Shown here in pieces: positions 48,174-57,592 of a stretch of 64,000 bases of DNA (its first letter is position 1; the number at the start of each line of letters is the position of its first letter). The notes beneath the pieces were generated by a model. That model saw nothing but the letters and a program-made list of their open reading frames with translations, did not search any database and was not told where the DNA came from. This DNA comes from an uncultured Clostridium sp. (GTDB lineage: Bacteria; Bacillota; Clostridia; UBA1212; UBA1255): assembly GCA_900543695.1 (NCBI GenBank), contig UQSG01000008.1:1-64000 (forward strand), read 5' to 3'. The translations under genes and the position numbers were made by a program.

Positions 48174-48311
48174 TCATTTACTCCTTTTGGTTTGTGCTAA
48201 TGCACTGCCAGCTACGGACTTGCTTGCTGCGCCATATCTACCATCACGAAGAATTTTTGACGCAGTGCTTGCAACACTTTTGGTAGTTTGCTTACAAGTG
48301 TGTTTTGCCAT
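48174..48311 (-). CDS. Small basic phage protein on the opposite strand
   Basis: The 45-residue peptide starts MAKHTCKQTTKSVASTASKI and ends in AQTKRSK. It is Lys/Ser/Ala-rich, with a strong AAGGAGG site. It reads against the early operon. No family known to me with a function; peptides of this pattern (K-x-x-x-S-A-A-S-K-S-L) are common in prophages of Clostridia. Confidence 0.65.
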   Translation of the reverse strand: MAKHTCKQTTKSVASTASKILRDGRYGAASKSVAGSALAQTKRSK

Positions 48312-48462
48312 TTAAACACCTCCTTGAAATGTATATTTACAACATATAGTTACGCTTTTTAAAGAGCACACATTATATTGTATAGATTCATTATACATCC
48401 GCAAGCTGTATTAATCAACATAATGAAGATGATTAAAAAATATGTAGAGAAAGGAGGAAAAT

Positions 48463-48681
48463 ATGAACACAAAAGCACTCAAGGCAATTCGCAATATGCT
48501 CGCGGCGCTGGCAGCGGCGGCCGGAATCTTCCTGCTGGGCATCTGCGGGGCGGGCGATCAGGATCTGATCTCATTCGGGCAGCTGTGCCTGTACGGAGCC
48601 ATCGGCTTGACAGGACTGGCAACCGGCGTGCTGGGATCGATCGTAATTAATAATGAACTCGAATGGAGGGGCAGAAAATGA
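48463..48681 (+). CDS. Small phage membrane protein with two helices
   Basis: The 72-residue protein has two membrane segments (MLAALAAAAGIFLLGICGAG and FGQLCLYGAIGLTGLATGVLGSIV) joined by a short loop. AAAGGAGG precedes the start. It is coupled to the next gene (ATGA-type overlap). Confidence 0.65.
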   Translation: MNTKALKAIRNMLAALAAAAGIFLLGICGAGDQDLISFGQLCLYGAIGLTGLATGVLGSIVINNELEWRGRK

Positions 48682-48848
48682 AATGGCCGTATCGCTGTAA
48701 AGACTGTGGAGCGTACCTCGATCCGGGGGAAACATGCGACTGTAAAAAAGCCGACGAGCTGCAACTCAATCGGCTTAAAGAGACATCAAAAGATGCCAAC
48801 ATTAACAATAATAATATATCAGAGGAGGACACGATATGTCAACATTAA
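48678..48848 (+). CDS. Small zinc-ribbon phage protein
   Basis: The 56-residue protein has CKDCGAYLDPGETCDCKK, a one-knuckle zinc ribbon with four Cys. The rest is polar and Asn-rich. It starts at ATG 48678 inside the preceding stop and overlaps the next gene by 13 bp. Confidence 0.6.
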   Translation: MKWPYRCKDCGAYLDPGETCDCKKADELQLNRLKETSKDANINNNNISEEDTICQH

Positions 48849-49243
48849 CTATCACTATTGAGGCGCCTGAAATGGTGGCCGCCATCCGAGAGCTTGCTAC
48901 TGCACTTGGGAACCACAGGGCGCAGCAGACAGCACCAACCGTCAACACTGTACCGCAACAAACACCAGTAACACCAACCAGCAACATTGTACCGCAGCAA
49001 GCGCCGGTAACAGTGATAAGCAGTGCTGTACCGCAACAAGCTTCTGCTGCGGTGCCCACGGCAACCGCAACTTATACAATTGATCAACTGGCTTATGCCG
49101 CGTCACCGTTGATTGACGCGGGAAAACTCCCCGAGTTACAGGCGTTGCTTGGTCAGTTCGGAGTCAATATTCTTACAGAGCTTCCGGCGGAACAATACGG
49201 CGCTTTTGCGACCGCGCTGCGCGGACTGGGGGCGAAGATATGA
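48836..49243 (+). CDS. Phage protein with Pro/Gln/Thr repeat linker
   Basis: The 135-residue protein has an N-terminal helix-rich part (MSTLTITIEAPEMVAAIREL). A linker made of about three units of VPQQxPVT-type (residues about 38-70) follows, and a C-terminal segment ending in FATALRGLGAKI. The C-terminal part (YTIDQLAYAASPLIDAGKLPELQALLGQFGV) resembles the end of small replication-associated proteins encoded before DUF2800 genes. Function unknown. Its stop overlaps the next start. Confidence 0.55.
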   Translation: MSTLTITIEAPEMVAAIRELATALGNHRAQQTAPTVNTVPQQTPVTPTSNIVPQQAPVTVISSAVPQQASAAVPTATATYTIDQLAYAASPLIDAGKLPELQALLGQFGVNILTELPAEQYGAFATALRGLGAKI

Positions 49244-50382
49244 GCCACGCACTGCTCTCCGCGTCAAGCGCGAAGCGCTGGCTGACTTGCACACCGTCCG
49301 CCAAATTATGCGAAAACATGCCGGATACAGCGTCAGAATATGCCGCAGAAGGTACGCTTGCGCATGCAATCGCCGAGCTCAAACTGCGGAAATATATCGA
49401 GCCGATGTCTACCCGTACGTACAACCGCCAAATGAAAAAGCTGGAAGAGGATCCCGCGTATCAGGCTGAAATGCAATCTTACACCGATGTCTATATGGAT
49501 TACATTAAGGATAGCGCAGCGCTGCGAGACCACCCGCCGCACATTGTCGCGGAATACAGGGTGGACTATTCTGCTTATGCACCGGAAGGGTACGGAACGG
49601 CTGACTGCATTATGATCGGCGACGGACTCCTAGAAATTGTGGACTATAAACACGGGAAGGGCGTACCGGTATCGGCAGAAAATAATCCTCAGTTGAGATT
49701 GTATGCGCTGGGCGCAATGAGGCAATACATGTTGTTATACCCGGTACATAAAATCCGCATGACAATTATACAGCCCCGTATTGATAACACCAATTCGGCC
49801 GATATGAATGTCTCAGAACTACTGGAATGGGGCGCGTCAATCAAGCCCCTTGCGCAGGCAGCATATGAGGGAACAGGCGACTTCGTGGCGGGTGAGCATT
49901 GCCGCTTCTGTGCGGCAAAAGCGATCTGCCGGGCCCGCAGTCGGGAATATACCGCACTTGAAGATTTTAGAGGCGAGGATCCTGCACTGCTGACGCCGGA
50001 AGAAATTGGGGTGATTCTCGGCAAGATAGACGGGCTCAAAAACTGGGCATCAGACGTGAGTGCGTATGCCTTGCAAAAAATTCTTTCCGGGGAGGAAATT
50101 CCCGGCTGGAAAGCGGTTGAAGGGCGCAGCAACCGCGAGATCCGAGATCTGGATACCGCGTTCAATCTGCTGAAACTCGCCGGATACCCCGACGAAGTGC
50201 TCTACGAGCGAAAGCCGCTCACAATTACTGGCTTGGAGAAGCTTGTAGGCAAGGCCAGATTATCGGAAATCATCGGAAATTACATCGTTAAGCCAGAAGG
50301 CAAGCCGACGCTTGCACCGGAGTCAGATACGAGAACCGCAATCACACGCGCAAAATCAGATTTTAAGGAGGAAGTATCATGA
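49240..50382 (+). CDS. DUF2800 protein, Cas4-like PD-(D/E)XK nuclease of phage replication module
   Basis: The 380-residue protein has the RecB/Cas4-like nuclease core: H-L-G-T analogue EGTLAHAIAELKL near residue 45, TADCIMIGDGLLEIVDYKHGKG near residues 125-145 (catalytic D, E, K). Later it has the cysteines of an iron-sulfur cluster (CRFCAAKAICRARS) near 220-235. DUF2800 genes stand before DUF2815 and polymerase genes in Clostridial phages, as here. It overlaps both neighbours by 4 bp. It may process DNA ends in recombination-dependent replication. Confidence 0.88.
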   Translation: MSHALLSASSAKRWLTCTPSAKLCENMPDTASEYAAEGTLAHAIAELKLRKYIEPMSTRTYNRQMKKLEEDPAYQAEMQSYTDVYMDYIKDSAALRDHPPHIVAEYRVDYSAYAPEGYGTADCIMIGDGLLEIVDYKHGKGVPVSAENNPQLRLYALGAMRQYMLLYPVHKIRMTIIQPRIDNTNSADMNVSELLEWGASIKPLAQAAYEGTGDFVAGEHCRFCAAKAICRARSREYTALEDFRGEDPALLTPEEIGVILGKIDGLKNWASDVSAYALQKILSGEEIPGWKAVEGRSNREIRDLDTAFNLLKLAGYPDEVLYERKPLTITGLEKLVGKARLSEIIGNYIVKPEGKPTLAPESDTRTAITRAKSDFKEEVS

Positions 50383-50957
50383 TGAATAACAATCCCAGGC
50401 ACATTGTAACCGGACAGGTAAGACTGTCCTATGTCAATCTACTTAAGCCTTATGCCAGAGAAGGTCAGGAGGCGAAATACAGCGCAACAATTCTTGTCCC
50501 TAAGACTGATACGGCAACGAAGGCGCGAATCGACGCAGCCATCAATGCGGCAAAGCAAGACGGTCCTGCAAAATGGGGCGGGGTGATTCCGCCAATCGTA
50601 GCGATTCCGGTGCATGATGGCGACGGCGTAAGACCGTCTGACGGGATGCCGTTCGGCGAGGAATGCAAAGGACATTGGGTATTCACAGCCTCAAGCAAAA
50701 TTCAACCGGAAATCGTTGATCTCAACATCAACCCGATTCTTGATCCCACTGAAATTTACAGTGGGCTCTACGCACGCGTAGGCGTGACCTTCTTCGCCTA
50801 TAACGCGGGCGGAAAGAAAGGAATCGGATGCGGATTAGAAACCGTGCAAAAGCTTCAAGACGGCGAGCCTCTTAGCAACCGTGCAAGCGCGTCTGATGAC
50901 TTCGGCAGCATCCAGCCCGTGCATCAGATTAATCCTATTACTGGATTACCGCTATGA
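50379..50957 (+). CDS. DUF2815 phage single-stranded DNA-binding protein
   Basis: The 192-residue protein has the DUF2815 outline: VTGQVRLSYVNLLKPYAREG, KYSATILVPKTDTATKARID, YSGLYARVGVTFFAYNAGGKKGIGCGLETVQKL, and an acidic C-terminus ending in SIQPVHQINPITGLPL. This family folds as an OB-like ssDNA-binding protein. It is the usual partner of DUF2800. It starts with a double ATG (50379 or 50382) and overlaps the polymerase gene by 4 bp. Confidence 0.88.
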   Translation: MMNNNPRHIVTGQVRLSYVNLLKPYAREGQEAKYSATILVPKTDTATKARIDAAINAAKQDGPAKWGGVIPPIVAIPVHDGDGVRPSDGMPFGEECKGHWVFTASSKIQPEIVDLNINPILDPTEIYSGLYARVGVTFFAYNAGGKKGIGCGLETVQKLQDGEPLSNRASASDDFGSIQPVHQINPITGLPL

Positions 50958-52963
50958 GACATCTATCGATCGACCTCGAAACTTATAGCAGCGTTGACCT
51001 CAAAAAATCGGGACTGTACAAATATGTGCAGTCTCCAGATTTTCAGATCCTGTTGTGTGCCTACTCACGCAGCGCGGATGGAATCAACTGGACTCCAGTA
51101 GAGGTGATCGATCTCATAACTGATCCTGATGCAGAGCGCAAAATGACGGGACTCATACACGATTTGTTTGACTACCAATGCCTCAAGCATGCATACAACG
51201 CAGCATTTGAATGGTATTGCCTCTGTAAGCATTTTTCGCGATATGTCACAGAGGACTTTGCGATAAGCTGGCTCAAACAATGGCGCTGTACAATGGTACA
51301 CGGGCTCTGTTGCGGATATCCGGGAGGGCTCGCCGCTATAGGAGAGGCACTAGGGCTTCCACAAGACAAACGCAAGCTCGGCATTGGTTCCGCACTGATT
51401 CGAACCTTCTGTATGCCGCGTGGTGCAGTCGGAGGCCGTACGCTCCCGCAGCACGAACCGAAAAAATGGGACCTGTTCAAAGATTACTGCGCCCAGGACG
51501 TGCGCACAGAAATAGAGATTGAAAAGATATTATCCGCATACCCTGTCCCAGAAAATGAACAAAAGCTGTGGGAACTTGATCAATCTATGAACGCTTACGG
51601 AATCAACCTCGACACTGAACTCATCCGTGGTGCGCTGGCATGCAGCCAAACGGTCACCGACGAGCTTACGGAAGAGGCAATCCGTATATCTGGCATCGAT
51701 AACCCAAAATCGGTACAGCAATTATCGAAATGGCTTGAGACGGAAACCGGCGACAAAGTCGACAATCTTCGTAGGGACACTGTCGCAAACATGATCGACA
51801 CAACGGATAACGACAAAGTAAAAAGGCTTCTCGAAATAAGACTGGAGCTCTCAAAAACCTCCGTCAAAAAATATGCAGCAATGGACGCTGCAGTGTGTGA
51901 AGATGGCAGAGTTCGAGGGCTGCTCCAATTTTACGGAGCCAATCGTACCGGCAGATGGGCGGGAAGGATCGTGCAGGTACAGAATCTTCCCCGTAACTAT
52001 ATAGATACACTGGATTTAGCCCGTGCGCTTGTCAAGGAAGACAAAACGGCGGCGCTGAAGTTGGTGTATGGGAATGTGCCGGACACATTGTCCCAGCTTA
52101 TCCGTACCGCATTTATCCCGTCACATGGAAACCGTTTCGTGGTGGCAGATTTTTCGGCAATTGAGGCGCGCGTGATTGCGTGGCTTGCCGGAGAGAGCTG
52201 GCGCCAGGAAGTCTTCCGGACACACGGAAAGATCTATGAAGCCTCTGCATCAGCCATGTTCGGTGTTCCAATTGAACGGATCAAAAAAGGTAACCCGGAG
52301 TATGCACTGCGTGCCAAAGGCAAGGTAGCAGAGCTGGCGCTTGGGTACCAGGGCTCAAGTGGCGCACTGATTGTAATGGGTGCTCTGAACATGGGCCTGA
52401 CAGAAGAAGAATTGCCCGATATCGTAGCTAGATGGAGGCAGGCAAACAAACGTATTGTTGCACTTTGGTATGCCTTCGAAGAGGCCGTGAAAAATACAAT
52501 TTCTACCGGCGCACCAACTGGTGTAAACGGAATTGTTTTTGCAATGGAGGGCGATTTGATAACGGGGCAGATGTTTTTGACCGTCAGGCTCCCGAGTGGC
52601 AGAAAGCTGCATTACGCAAAGCCGCAGCTTACAGTTAACGAGATCGGACGTAGATCCATCACGTACATGGGCGTGGATCAAGAAAAGAAAAAATGGACGC
52701 AGCTTGAAACGTATGGCGGGAAGCTTGTGGAAAACACCGTGCAGGCCATCGCCAGAGACTGCTTGGCAATCGCTCTGCAGCGCCTGGATGCTGCCGGATA
52801 TAGATCTGTCATGCACATCCACGACGAGGTGGTTATCGATTGTCCTGAAAACCAATGCGATCTGGAACGCGTGTGCAAGATCATGGGCGAGCCGATCCCC
52901 TGGGCGGAAGGTCTGATTCTCCGGGCGGACGGGTTCCTCACGGACTATTACAGAAAGGATTAA
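50954..52963 (+). CDS. Phage family A DNA polymerase
   Basis: The 669-residue protein has a 3'-5' exonuclease (LSIDLETYSSVDLKKSG; C-AQDVRTEIEI) in the first 200 residues. The polymerase domain has motif A DFSAIEARVIAWLAG, motif B RAKGKVAELALGYQGSSGAL and motif C MHIHDEVVID. The 5'-3' exonuclease of bacterial Pol I is absent. It copies the phage genome. It overlaps its upstream neighbour and lies 4 bp before the VirE-type gene. Confidence 0.95.
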   Translation: MRHLSIDLETYSSVDLKKSGLYKYVQSPDFQILLCAYSRSADGINWTPVEVIDLITDPDAERKMTGLIHDLFDYQCLKHAYNAAFEWYCLCKHFSRYVTEDFAISWLKQWRCTMVHGLCCGYPGGLAAIGEALGLPQDKRKLGIGSALIRTFCMPRGAVGGRTLPQHEPKKWDLFKDYCAQDVRTEIEIEKILSAYPVPENEQKLWELDQSMNAYGINLDTELIRGALACSQTVTDELTEEAIRISGIDNPKSVQQLSKWLETETGDKVDNLRRDTVANMIDTTDNDKVKRLLEIRLELSKTSVKKYAAMDAAVCEDGRVRGLLQFYGANRTGRWAGRIVQVQNLPRNYIDTLDLARALVKEDKTAALKLVYGNVPDTLSQLIRTAFIPSHGNRFVVADFSAIEARVIAWLAGESWRQEVFRTHGKIYEASASAMFGVPIERIKKGNPEYALRAKGKVAELALGYQGSSGALIVMGALNMGLTEEELPDIVARWRQANKRIVALWYAFEEAVKNTISTGAPTGVNGIVFAMEGDLITGQMFLTVRLPSGRKLHYAKPQLTVNEIGRRSITYMGVDQEKKKWTQLETYGGKLVENTVQAIARDCLAIALQRLDAAGYRSVMHIHDEVVIDCPENQCDLERVCKIMGEPIPWAEGLILRADGFLTDYYRKD

Positions 52964-52967
52964 TCCT

Positions 52968-55367
52968 ATGGTACTGAAATATGACAGACAGATAACGATA
53001 AGTACCGCAAATAGCCGTTACGCTGAAAATTGGCCGGCGCAGAAAATGTATCTCTCCGAGCTTGTAGACCGGCTCAAGGTACCAATGCGCAGTCAGGAAT
53101 CACTCAGTGTATACCTCAAAATGCCCAAGGCGAAGCAGGATAACCTCAAAGACGTCGGAGGCTTTGTCGGTGGAGAACTGCTTGGTGGGCGTCGAAAAAA
53201 TGGATCGGTAAAGGGTAGGGATTTCATATCACTAGATCTGGACAGCATCCCTGCAGGAGAAACCGATACTACGCTCAAAAAGATCGCCGCACTGGGTTGC
53301 GGCTGCTGCGTGTACAGCACGCGCAAGCACGAGCCTTCCAAGCCTCGACTGCGCGCCCTGGTGTGGTTAGACCGCACATGCAGCGCAGACGAATATGAGG
53401 CGATATCGCGCAAACTTGCCGAGATCATCGGAATCCAACTTTGTGATCCATCCACCTTCCAGCCGACACGGCTAATGTACTGGCCGAGCTGCTGCAGTGA
53501 CAGTCAATATGTATATGAGGTGTACGACAACCCATTCTTATCAGTTGACGGGATGCTGCGAATGTATCAGAACTGGCGTAATGTTGCAGAATGGCCGCAG
53601 GTTCCGGGCGCTGCAGACTTGCCGAAACGACTCGCTGCAAAACAGGGTGATCCGACAGAAAAAACAGGCATCGTCGGGGCGTTCTGTCGGATATACGATA
53701 TATACCGGGCGTTTGAGCTGATTCCTGGCATCTATGAGCCATGCACTGGATCAGACCGGTATACATACGTAGGCGGATCCACTTCGGGCGGAGCAGTGAT
53801 ATATGATGGCGGAAAATTCTTATATTCCCATCATGCTACAGATCCGTGCGGGGGCAGGCTGGTCAACGCATTTGACCTTATAAGGATCCACAAGTTCGGG
53901 GAGCTGGATGACAGCGCAAAGGCGGATACGCCGGTCAACCGGCTGCCGTCATACACCGCGATGACCGAATTCGCAGTTGGAATCCCTGAAGTTGCAAAGG
54001 CAATGGCAAAAGAACGTTACGCATTAACCCTGAAAGATTTTGGTCAAGCGGATGATTGGATCAAGCAACTCGATATGACAGAGGTAGGCTACGCCAGCAC
54101 AATCAACAATATCCTTCTGCTCCTCGAACATCATGATGACCTTAAGGATCGGATATTCTACGACGAATTCGCGCGGCGCCCCGTTATACGGGGGCGGATG
54201 CCATGGGACGCAAAGGATCCGGAAACTGCGGAGCGTACTTGGCGTGAGGGGGATGACGCCGGCGTTAGCTGGTATATGGAAAAGACATTCAAAATCCACG
54301 GTGAGAGCAAAGTTCGAAACGCGCTGCTGTTGCACAAGGATCGGCATTCCTATAATCGAGTAAAGGAGTACCTATTAGGTCTTCCGGCCTGGGATGGTGT
54401 AAAGCGATTGGATACGCTGTTTGTAGACTATCTAGGCGCTGAGAATTCGGAATATGTCCGCGCAGTAACAAGAAAAAGCTGGACCGCAGCAGTAGCTAGA
54501 GCATTATGCCCGGGCACTAAATATGACAATATGACTGTAATTACCGGCGCCCAAGGCATCGGCAAAAGCTCGCTGCTGAAAATAATGGGAGGGGCATGGT
54601 TTTCTGATTCTCTTAAGACATTTGAGGGCAAAGAGGCATGCGAGCTTGTGCAAGGCGTATGGATCGTTGAAATTGCGGAATTGGCGGCATTCAGCAGAGC
54701 CGAAACAAGCAAAATCAAACACTTCCTGAGCCAGACAGAGGATATATTCCGTGCAGCCTACGCAAAAAATACGGAGTGGTGTCCGAGGCGTTGTGTATTC
54801 TTCGGAACAACCAATGACGCCGAATATCTGAAAGACAACACCGGGGACCGGCGCTTTTGGCCAATTGATGCCGGTATACAGAGACCGAAAAAGAATGTTT
54901 TCGAGGATCTGCCGACAGAGCGAGATCAGATTTGGGCCGAGGCCTTGCTCCGATATCAGATGGCTGAACCACTCTATCTGCCAGCGGAGCTTATGGAGGC
55001 GGCTCAGAAAGTTCAGGAGGCACACAGAATCAGTGACGACCGCGCAGGCGTAATCCAAGAGTTTTTGGAGCTCAAACTGCCGAAAAATTGGAGCCGAATA
55101 TCAACCGCGCAGCGCCGCATATGGCTCAACGGGGGAGCCGAAAACGAGGGTGAAATCGAGCGCGATCGAGTATGTGTAGCAGAAATCTGGACGGAGTGTC
55201 TCGGACAGGATCTGGCGCGCCTGGATGCCAAAGCATCAAAGGACATCCGGAATATTATGGATCGAATGCCGGGCTGGAAAAAGAGTACGAAGGCGATGAA
55301 AAGACCGCCCTACGGAGTGGTTAAAGGGTACGAAAAAGAGGTAACCAAACAGGTAACTTTTAGGTAA
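52968..55367 (+). CDS. VirE/D5-type primase-helicase of the phage
   Basis: The 799-residue protein has an N-terminal primase-like part with the zinc-like Cys patch GCGCCVYSTRKHEPSKPRLRAL and the DUF5906/VirE C-terminal ATPase. Walker A is ITGAQGIGKSSLLKI, Walker B is VWIVEIAEL, and FGTTNDAEYLKDNTGDRRFW provides the sensor and arginine finger. It should open and prime the origin. The last codons run into the repeat cluster, so the C-terminal EVTKQVTFR is encoded by the first repeats. Confidence 0.9.
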   Translation: MVLKYDRQITISTANSRYAENWPAQKMYLSELVDRLKVPMRSQESLSVYLKMPKAKQDNLKDVGGFVGGELLGGRRKNGSVKGRDFISLDLDSIPAGETDTTLKKIAALGCGCCVYSTRKHEPSKPRLRALVWLDRTCSADEYEAISRKLAEIIGIQLCDPSTFQPTRLMYWPSCCSDSQYVYEVYDNPFLSVDGMLRMYQNWRNVAEWPQVPGAADLPKRLAAKQGDPTEKTGIVGAFCRIYDIYRAFELIPGIYEPCTGSDRYTYVGGSTSGGAVIYDGGKFLYSHHATDPCGGRLVNAFDLIRIHKFGELDDSAKADTPVNRLPSYTAMTEFAVGIPEVAKAMAKERYALTLKDFGQADDWIKQLDMTEVGYASTINNILLLLEHHDDLKDRIFYDEFARRPVIRGRMPWDAKDPETAERTWREGDDAGVSWYMEKTFKIHGESKVRNALLLHKDRHSYNRVKEYLLGLPAWDGVKRLDTLFVDYLGAENSEYVRAVTRKSWTAAVARALCPGTKYDNMTVITGAQGIGKSSLLKIMGGAWFSDSLKTFEGKEACELVQGVWIVEIAELAAFSRAETSKIKHFLSQTEDIFRAAYAKNTEWCPRRCVFFGTTNDAEYLKDNTGDRRFWPIDAGIQRPKKNVFEDLPTERDQIWAEALLRYQMAEPLYLPAELMEAAQKVQEAHRISDDRAGVIQEFLELKLPKNWSRISTAQRRIWLNGGAENEGEIERDRVCVAEIWTECLGQDLARLDAKASKDIRNIMDRMPGWKKSTKAMKRPPYGVVKGYEKEVTKQVTFR

Positions 55368-55482
55368 CCGGTTACCTGAAAAGTTACCTAAAAGGTAACC
55401 GGTTACCTCGCGGTTACCTGAAAAGTTACCTAAAAAAACGCGTAAAATTAAAGGTTTTTTTAAAATAGGTAACTAGGTAACC
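55340..55482 (+). repeat. Cluster of GGTTACC/GGTAACC repeats, candidate origin or operator array
   Basis: About ten copies of GGTAACC or its complement (some shortened by a base) lie in 143 bp, starting in the last codons of the VirE-type gene. There are two perfect palindromes AGGTAACCGGTTACCT (55362-55377 and 55393-55408). A 24-bp direct repeat starts GGTTACCTGAAAAGTTACCT at 55370 and 55412, 42 bp apart. AT-rich DNA with a run AAAATTAAAGG and TTTTTTAAAATAGG follows to about 55550, as expected for an unwinding element. Confidence 0.85.
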
Positions 55483-55596
55483 ATTTTTTACTTTAATTAA
55501 TTGAATATAGGTAATTAGGGAGTATATAAAACACCTAATCGCCTGATTTTATATGTCATATACGCGCGCGTGAGAAGTTACCGGGAGGGCGAAACA

Positions 55597-55905
55597 ATGA
55601 AAGAAGCTGAAATCGAAAAAAGAATGGTGAAAGCGATCGAAGGTATGGGCGGCTTATGCTGGAAGTTCACCTCCCCCGGAACCATCGGCGTGCCGGATCG
55701 GATCGTAGTGCTGCCGGACGGCTCAGTGATCTTTGTAGAGCTTAAAGCTGAATTCGGCAGAATGGCCAATATCCAGCGATACCGGATATCGCAGTTGAAA
55801 AAATGCGGCGTTGATGCAAGAAAGATTCAGGGGCTGGAAGAGATGAAATCATTTGTGCGCGAATGCAAAACACGGCTGGAAGGAGGCGAGAGGAGTGAAA
55901 TATAA
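55597..55905 (+). CDS. VRR-NUC domain phage nuclease
   Basis: The 102-residue protein (ATG 55597 after GGGAGGG) has the VRR-NUC core: GLCWKFTSPGTIGVPDRIVVLPDGSVIFVELKAE, with catalytic D, E and K in place. Standalone VRR-NUC proteins are common in phages, where they may resolve Holliday junctions or cut branched DNA. Its end overlaps the SNF2-type gene by 11 bp. Confidence 0.93.
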   Translation: MKEAEIEKRMVKAIEGMGGLCWKFTSPGTIGVPDRIVVLPDGSVIFVELKAEFGRMANIQRYRISQLKKCGVDARKIQGLEEMKSFVRECKTRLEGGERSEI

Positions 55906-57274
55906 CCCGCATCCGTACCAGGCCTATTGCGAAAATCGAATCATTGAAACATCCGCACTGGCGCTGTGGCTTGATATGGGACTGGGCAAGACGGTAATTA
56001 CGCTAACCGCGATCAAGGAGCTGAAATATTACCGGTTTGCGGTAAAAAAAGTTCTGGTAATCGCGCCCAAAAAGGTTGCAGAGGCTACTTGGCAGAAAGA
56101 AGCTGCGAAGTGGGATCATCTGAGGGGGCTTCGAATCATCAGTTGCCTCGGAAACACAACGCAGCGGATTAAGGCGGTAAATACGCCGGGGGATATCTAT
56201 ATCATCAACCGCGAAAATGTGGTGTGGTTGGAGGATTATTACCGTAACGATTGGCCATTTGACATGGTGGTTGTGGATGAGTCCAGCAGCTTTAAAAACC
56301 CTGCTGCGAAGCGATTTAAGGCACTATCCCGAGTCAGGGGGAAAATGTCACGCATTATTGAGCTTACGGGCACACCGGCGCCGAACAGCTTGCAGGATGT
56401 CTGGGCACAGGTATACTTGCTGGATCAAGGGGCGCGGCTTGGGAAGTACATTACCCATTTCCGGGAGCGGTACATGGAGCCGGATAAGCGGGATCGCGCG
56501 ATGGTCTACAGCTATAAGCCCAAGGACGGAGCTGTGGATGTAGTACACCAAAAGATCAGCGATATCTGCGTGAGTATGAAAGCGGAGGACTACTTACAAC
56601 TACCGGAGTGCGTGATCGACGACATACCGGTGGTGCTGGATCCCAAGGCGCAGCAGCAATACAACCAGCTGGAGCGGGATCTGCTGCTTAGTGTGGAGTC
56701 GAGCGTGATCGACGTGGCGTCGGCAGCAGCGTTGTCCAATAAGCTTCTGCAGTTGTGCAATGGTGCATGCTATACGGACGACGGATCAGTGGTGCAGATC
56801 CACGGCTGCAAGCTGCAGGCATTGTACGAGGTGGTTGAGGGCCTCAACGGGCAGCCGGTTTTGCTGTTTTATAATTTCCGGCACGATATTGCAAGAATCA
56901 TCGAAACGCTGAAACCACTGAAGCTGCGGATCCGCCAGCTGGCGGGAAAGGCTGATGAGGATGCGTGGAATAACCACGAGGTTGATGTGCTGCTTGCGCA
57001 TCCGGCGAGCTGCGCGTATGGGCTTAACCTGCAGGATGGGGGAAACCATATCGTGTGGTTTGGGCTTAACTGGAGCCTGGAGCTATACCAGCAAGCCAAT
57101 AAGCGGCTGCACAGGCAAGGGCAGCTGCAGGCGGTTATCATACATCGCCTGTACGTGGAGGGCGCGCGGGATGAGGATGTGATCGCCGCGCTGTCAAGCA
57201 AGGGGGCGACACAAAATCACCTGATTGATAGCTTGAAGTTACGGATCAAAAGATTGAAGGAGGTACAAAAATGA
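55895..57274 (+). CDS. SNF2-type DEAD/DEAH helicase of phage
   Basis: A GTG start at 55895 gives 459 residues. Motif I is LDMGLGKTVITL, motif II VVVDESSSFKN (DEAH type variant), motif III LTGTPAPN, motif V LLAHPASCAYGLNLQDGGNHIVWF and motif VI QANKRLHRQGQ. Together this is the full SNF2 helicase set. Such genes follow VRR-NUC in Clostridial phages. It remodels DNA during replication. Confidence 0.93.
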   Translation: MKYNPHPYQAYCENRIIETSALALWLDMGLGKTVITLTAIKELKYYRFAVKKVLVIAPKKVAEATWQKEAAKWDHLRGLRIISCLGNTTQRIKAVNTPGDIYIINRENVVWLEDYYRNDWPFDMVVVDESSSFKNPAAKRFKALSRVRGKMSRIIELTGTPAPNSLQDVWAQVYLLDQGARLGKYITHFRERYMEPDKRDRAMVYSYKPKDGAVDVVHQKISDICVSMKAEDYLQLPECVIDDIPVVLDPKAQQQYNQLERDLLLSVESSVIDVASAAALSNKLLQLCNGACYTDDGSVVQIHGCKLQALYEVVEGLNGQPVLLFYNFRHDIARIIETLKPLKLRIRQLAGKADEDAWNNHEVDVLLAHPASCAYGLNLQDGGNHIVWFGLNWSLELYQQANKRLHRQGQLQAVIIHRLYVEGARDEDVIAALSSKGATQNHLIDSLKLRIKRLKEVQK

Positions 57275-57588
57275 CACGAACTGAATTATCAGAGATACTT
57301 GAAAGACATAGAAAATGGCTGGCGGGAGAAGCTGGTGGACAACGCGCCGACCTGTGCGCAGCCGATCTGTGCGAAGCCGACCTGTATAACTGTTGCTTGC
57401 CACTATGGTGTGGAGGTACGCGCATCACATTGGACAGGCTGCAGATGGCACAGCTGATCTATCACTTCTGCAGCATGGAGTGCGAGGACTCAGAAGTGCT
57501 AGCGCTGCAAAAATCATTGTATGCATTCGCGAACGAGTTTGCGGAAAGCCGTGACGATCTCAAAAATAAAAAATTTCCAGAGGCGTGA
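57271..57588 (+). CDS. Small phage protein with pentapeptide-like repeats
   Basis: The 105-residue protein has a helical start (TRTELSEILERHRKWLAGE), then ADLCAADLCEADLYN (A-D-L-x-x pentapeptide units) and a helical end (QMAQLIYHFCSMECEDSEVLALQKSLYAFANEF). Three pentapeptide units are too few for a full beta-helix. Similar early-late linker genes occur in gut phages. It overlaps the helicase gene by 4 bp. Confidence 0.65.
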   Translation: MTRTELSEILERHRKWLAGEAGGQRADLCAADLCEADLYNCCLPLWCGGTRITLDRLQMAQLIYHFCSMECEDSEVLALQKSLYAFANEFAESRDDLKNKKFPEA

Positions 57589-57592
57589 TAAT

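Noticed and set aside
55362..55435. GGTTACC repeats as a CRISPR array
   Set aside because: Units are only 7-24 bp, partly palindromic, unevenly spaced and without variable spacers of similar length; no cas genes in the window.
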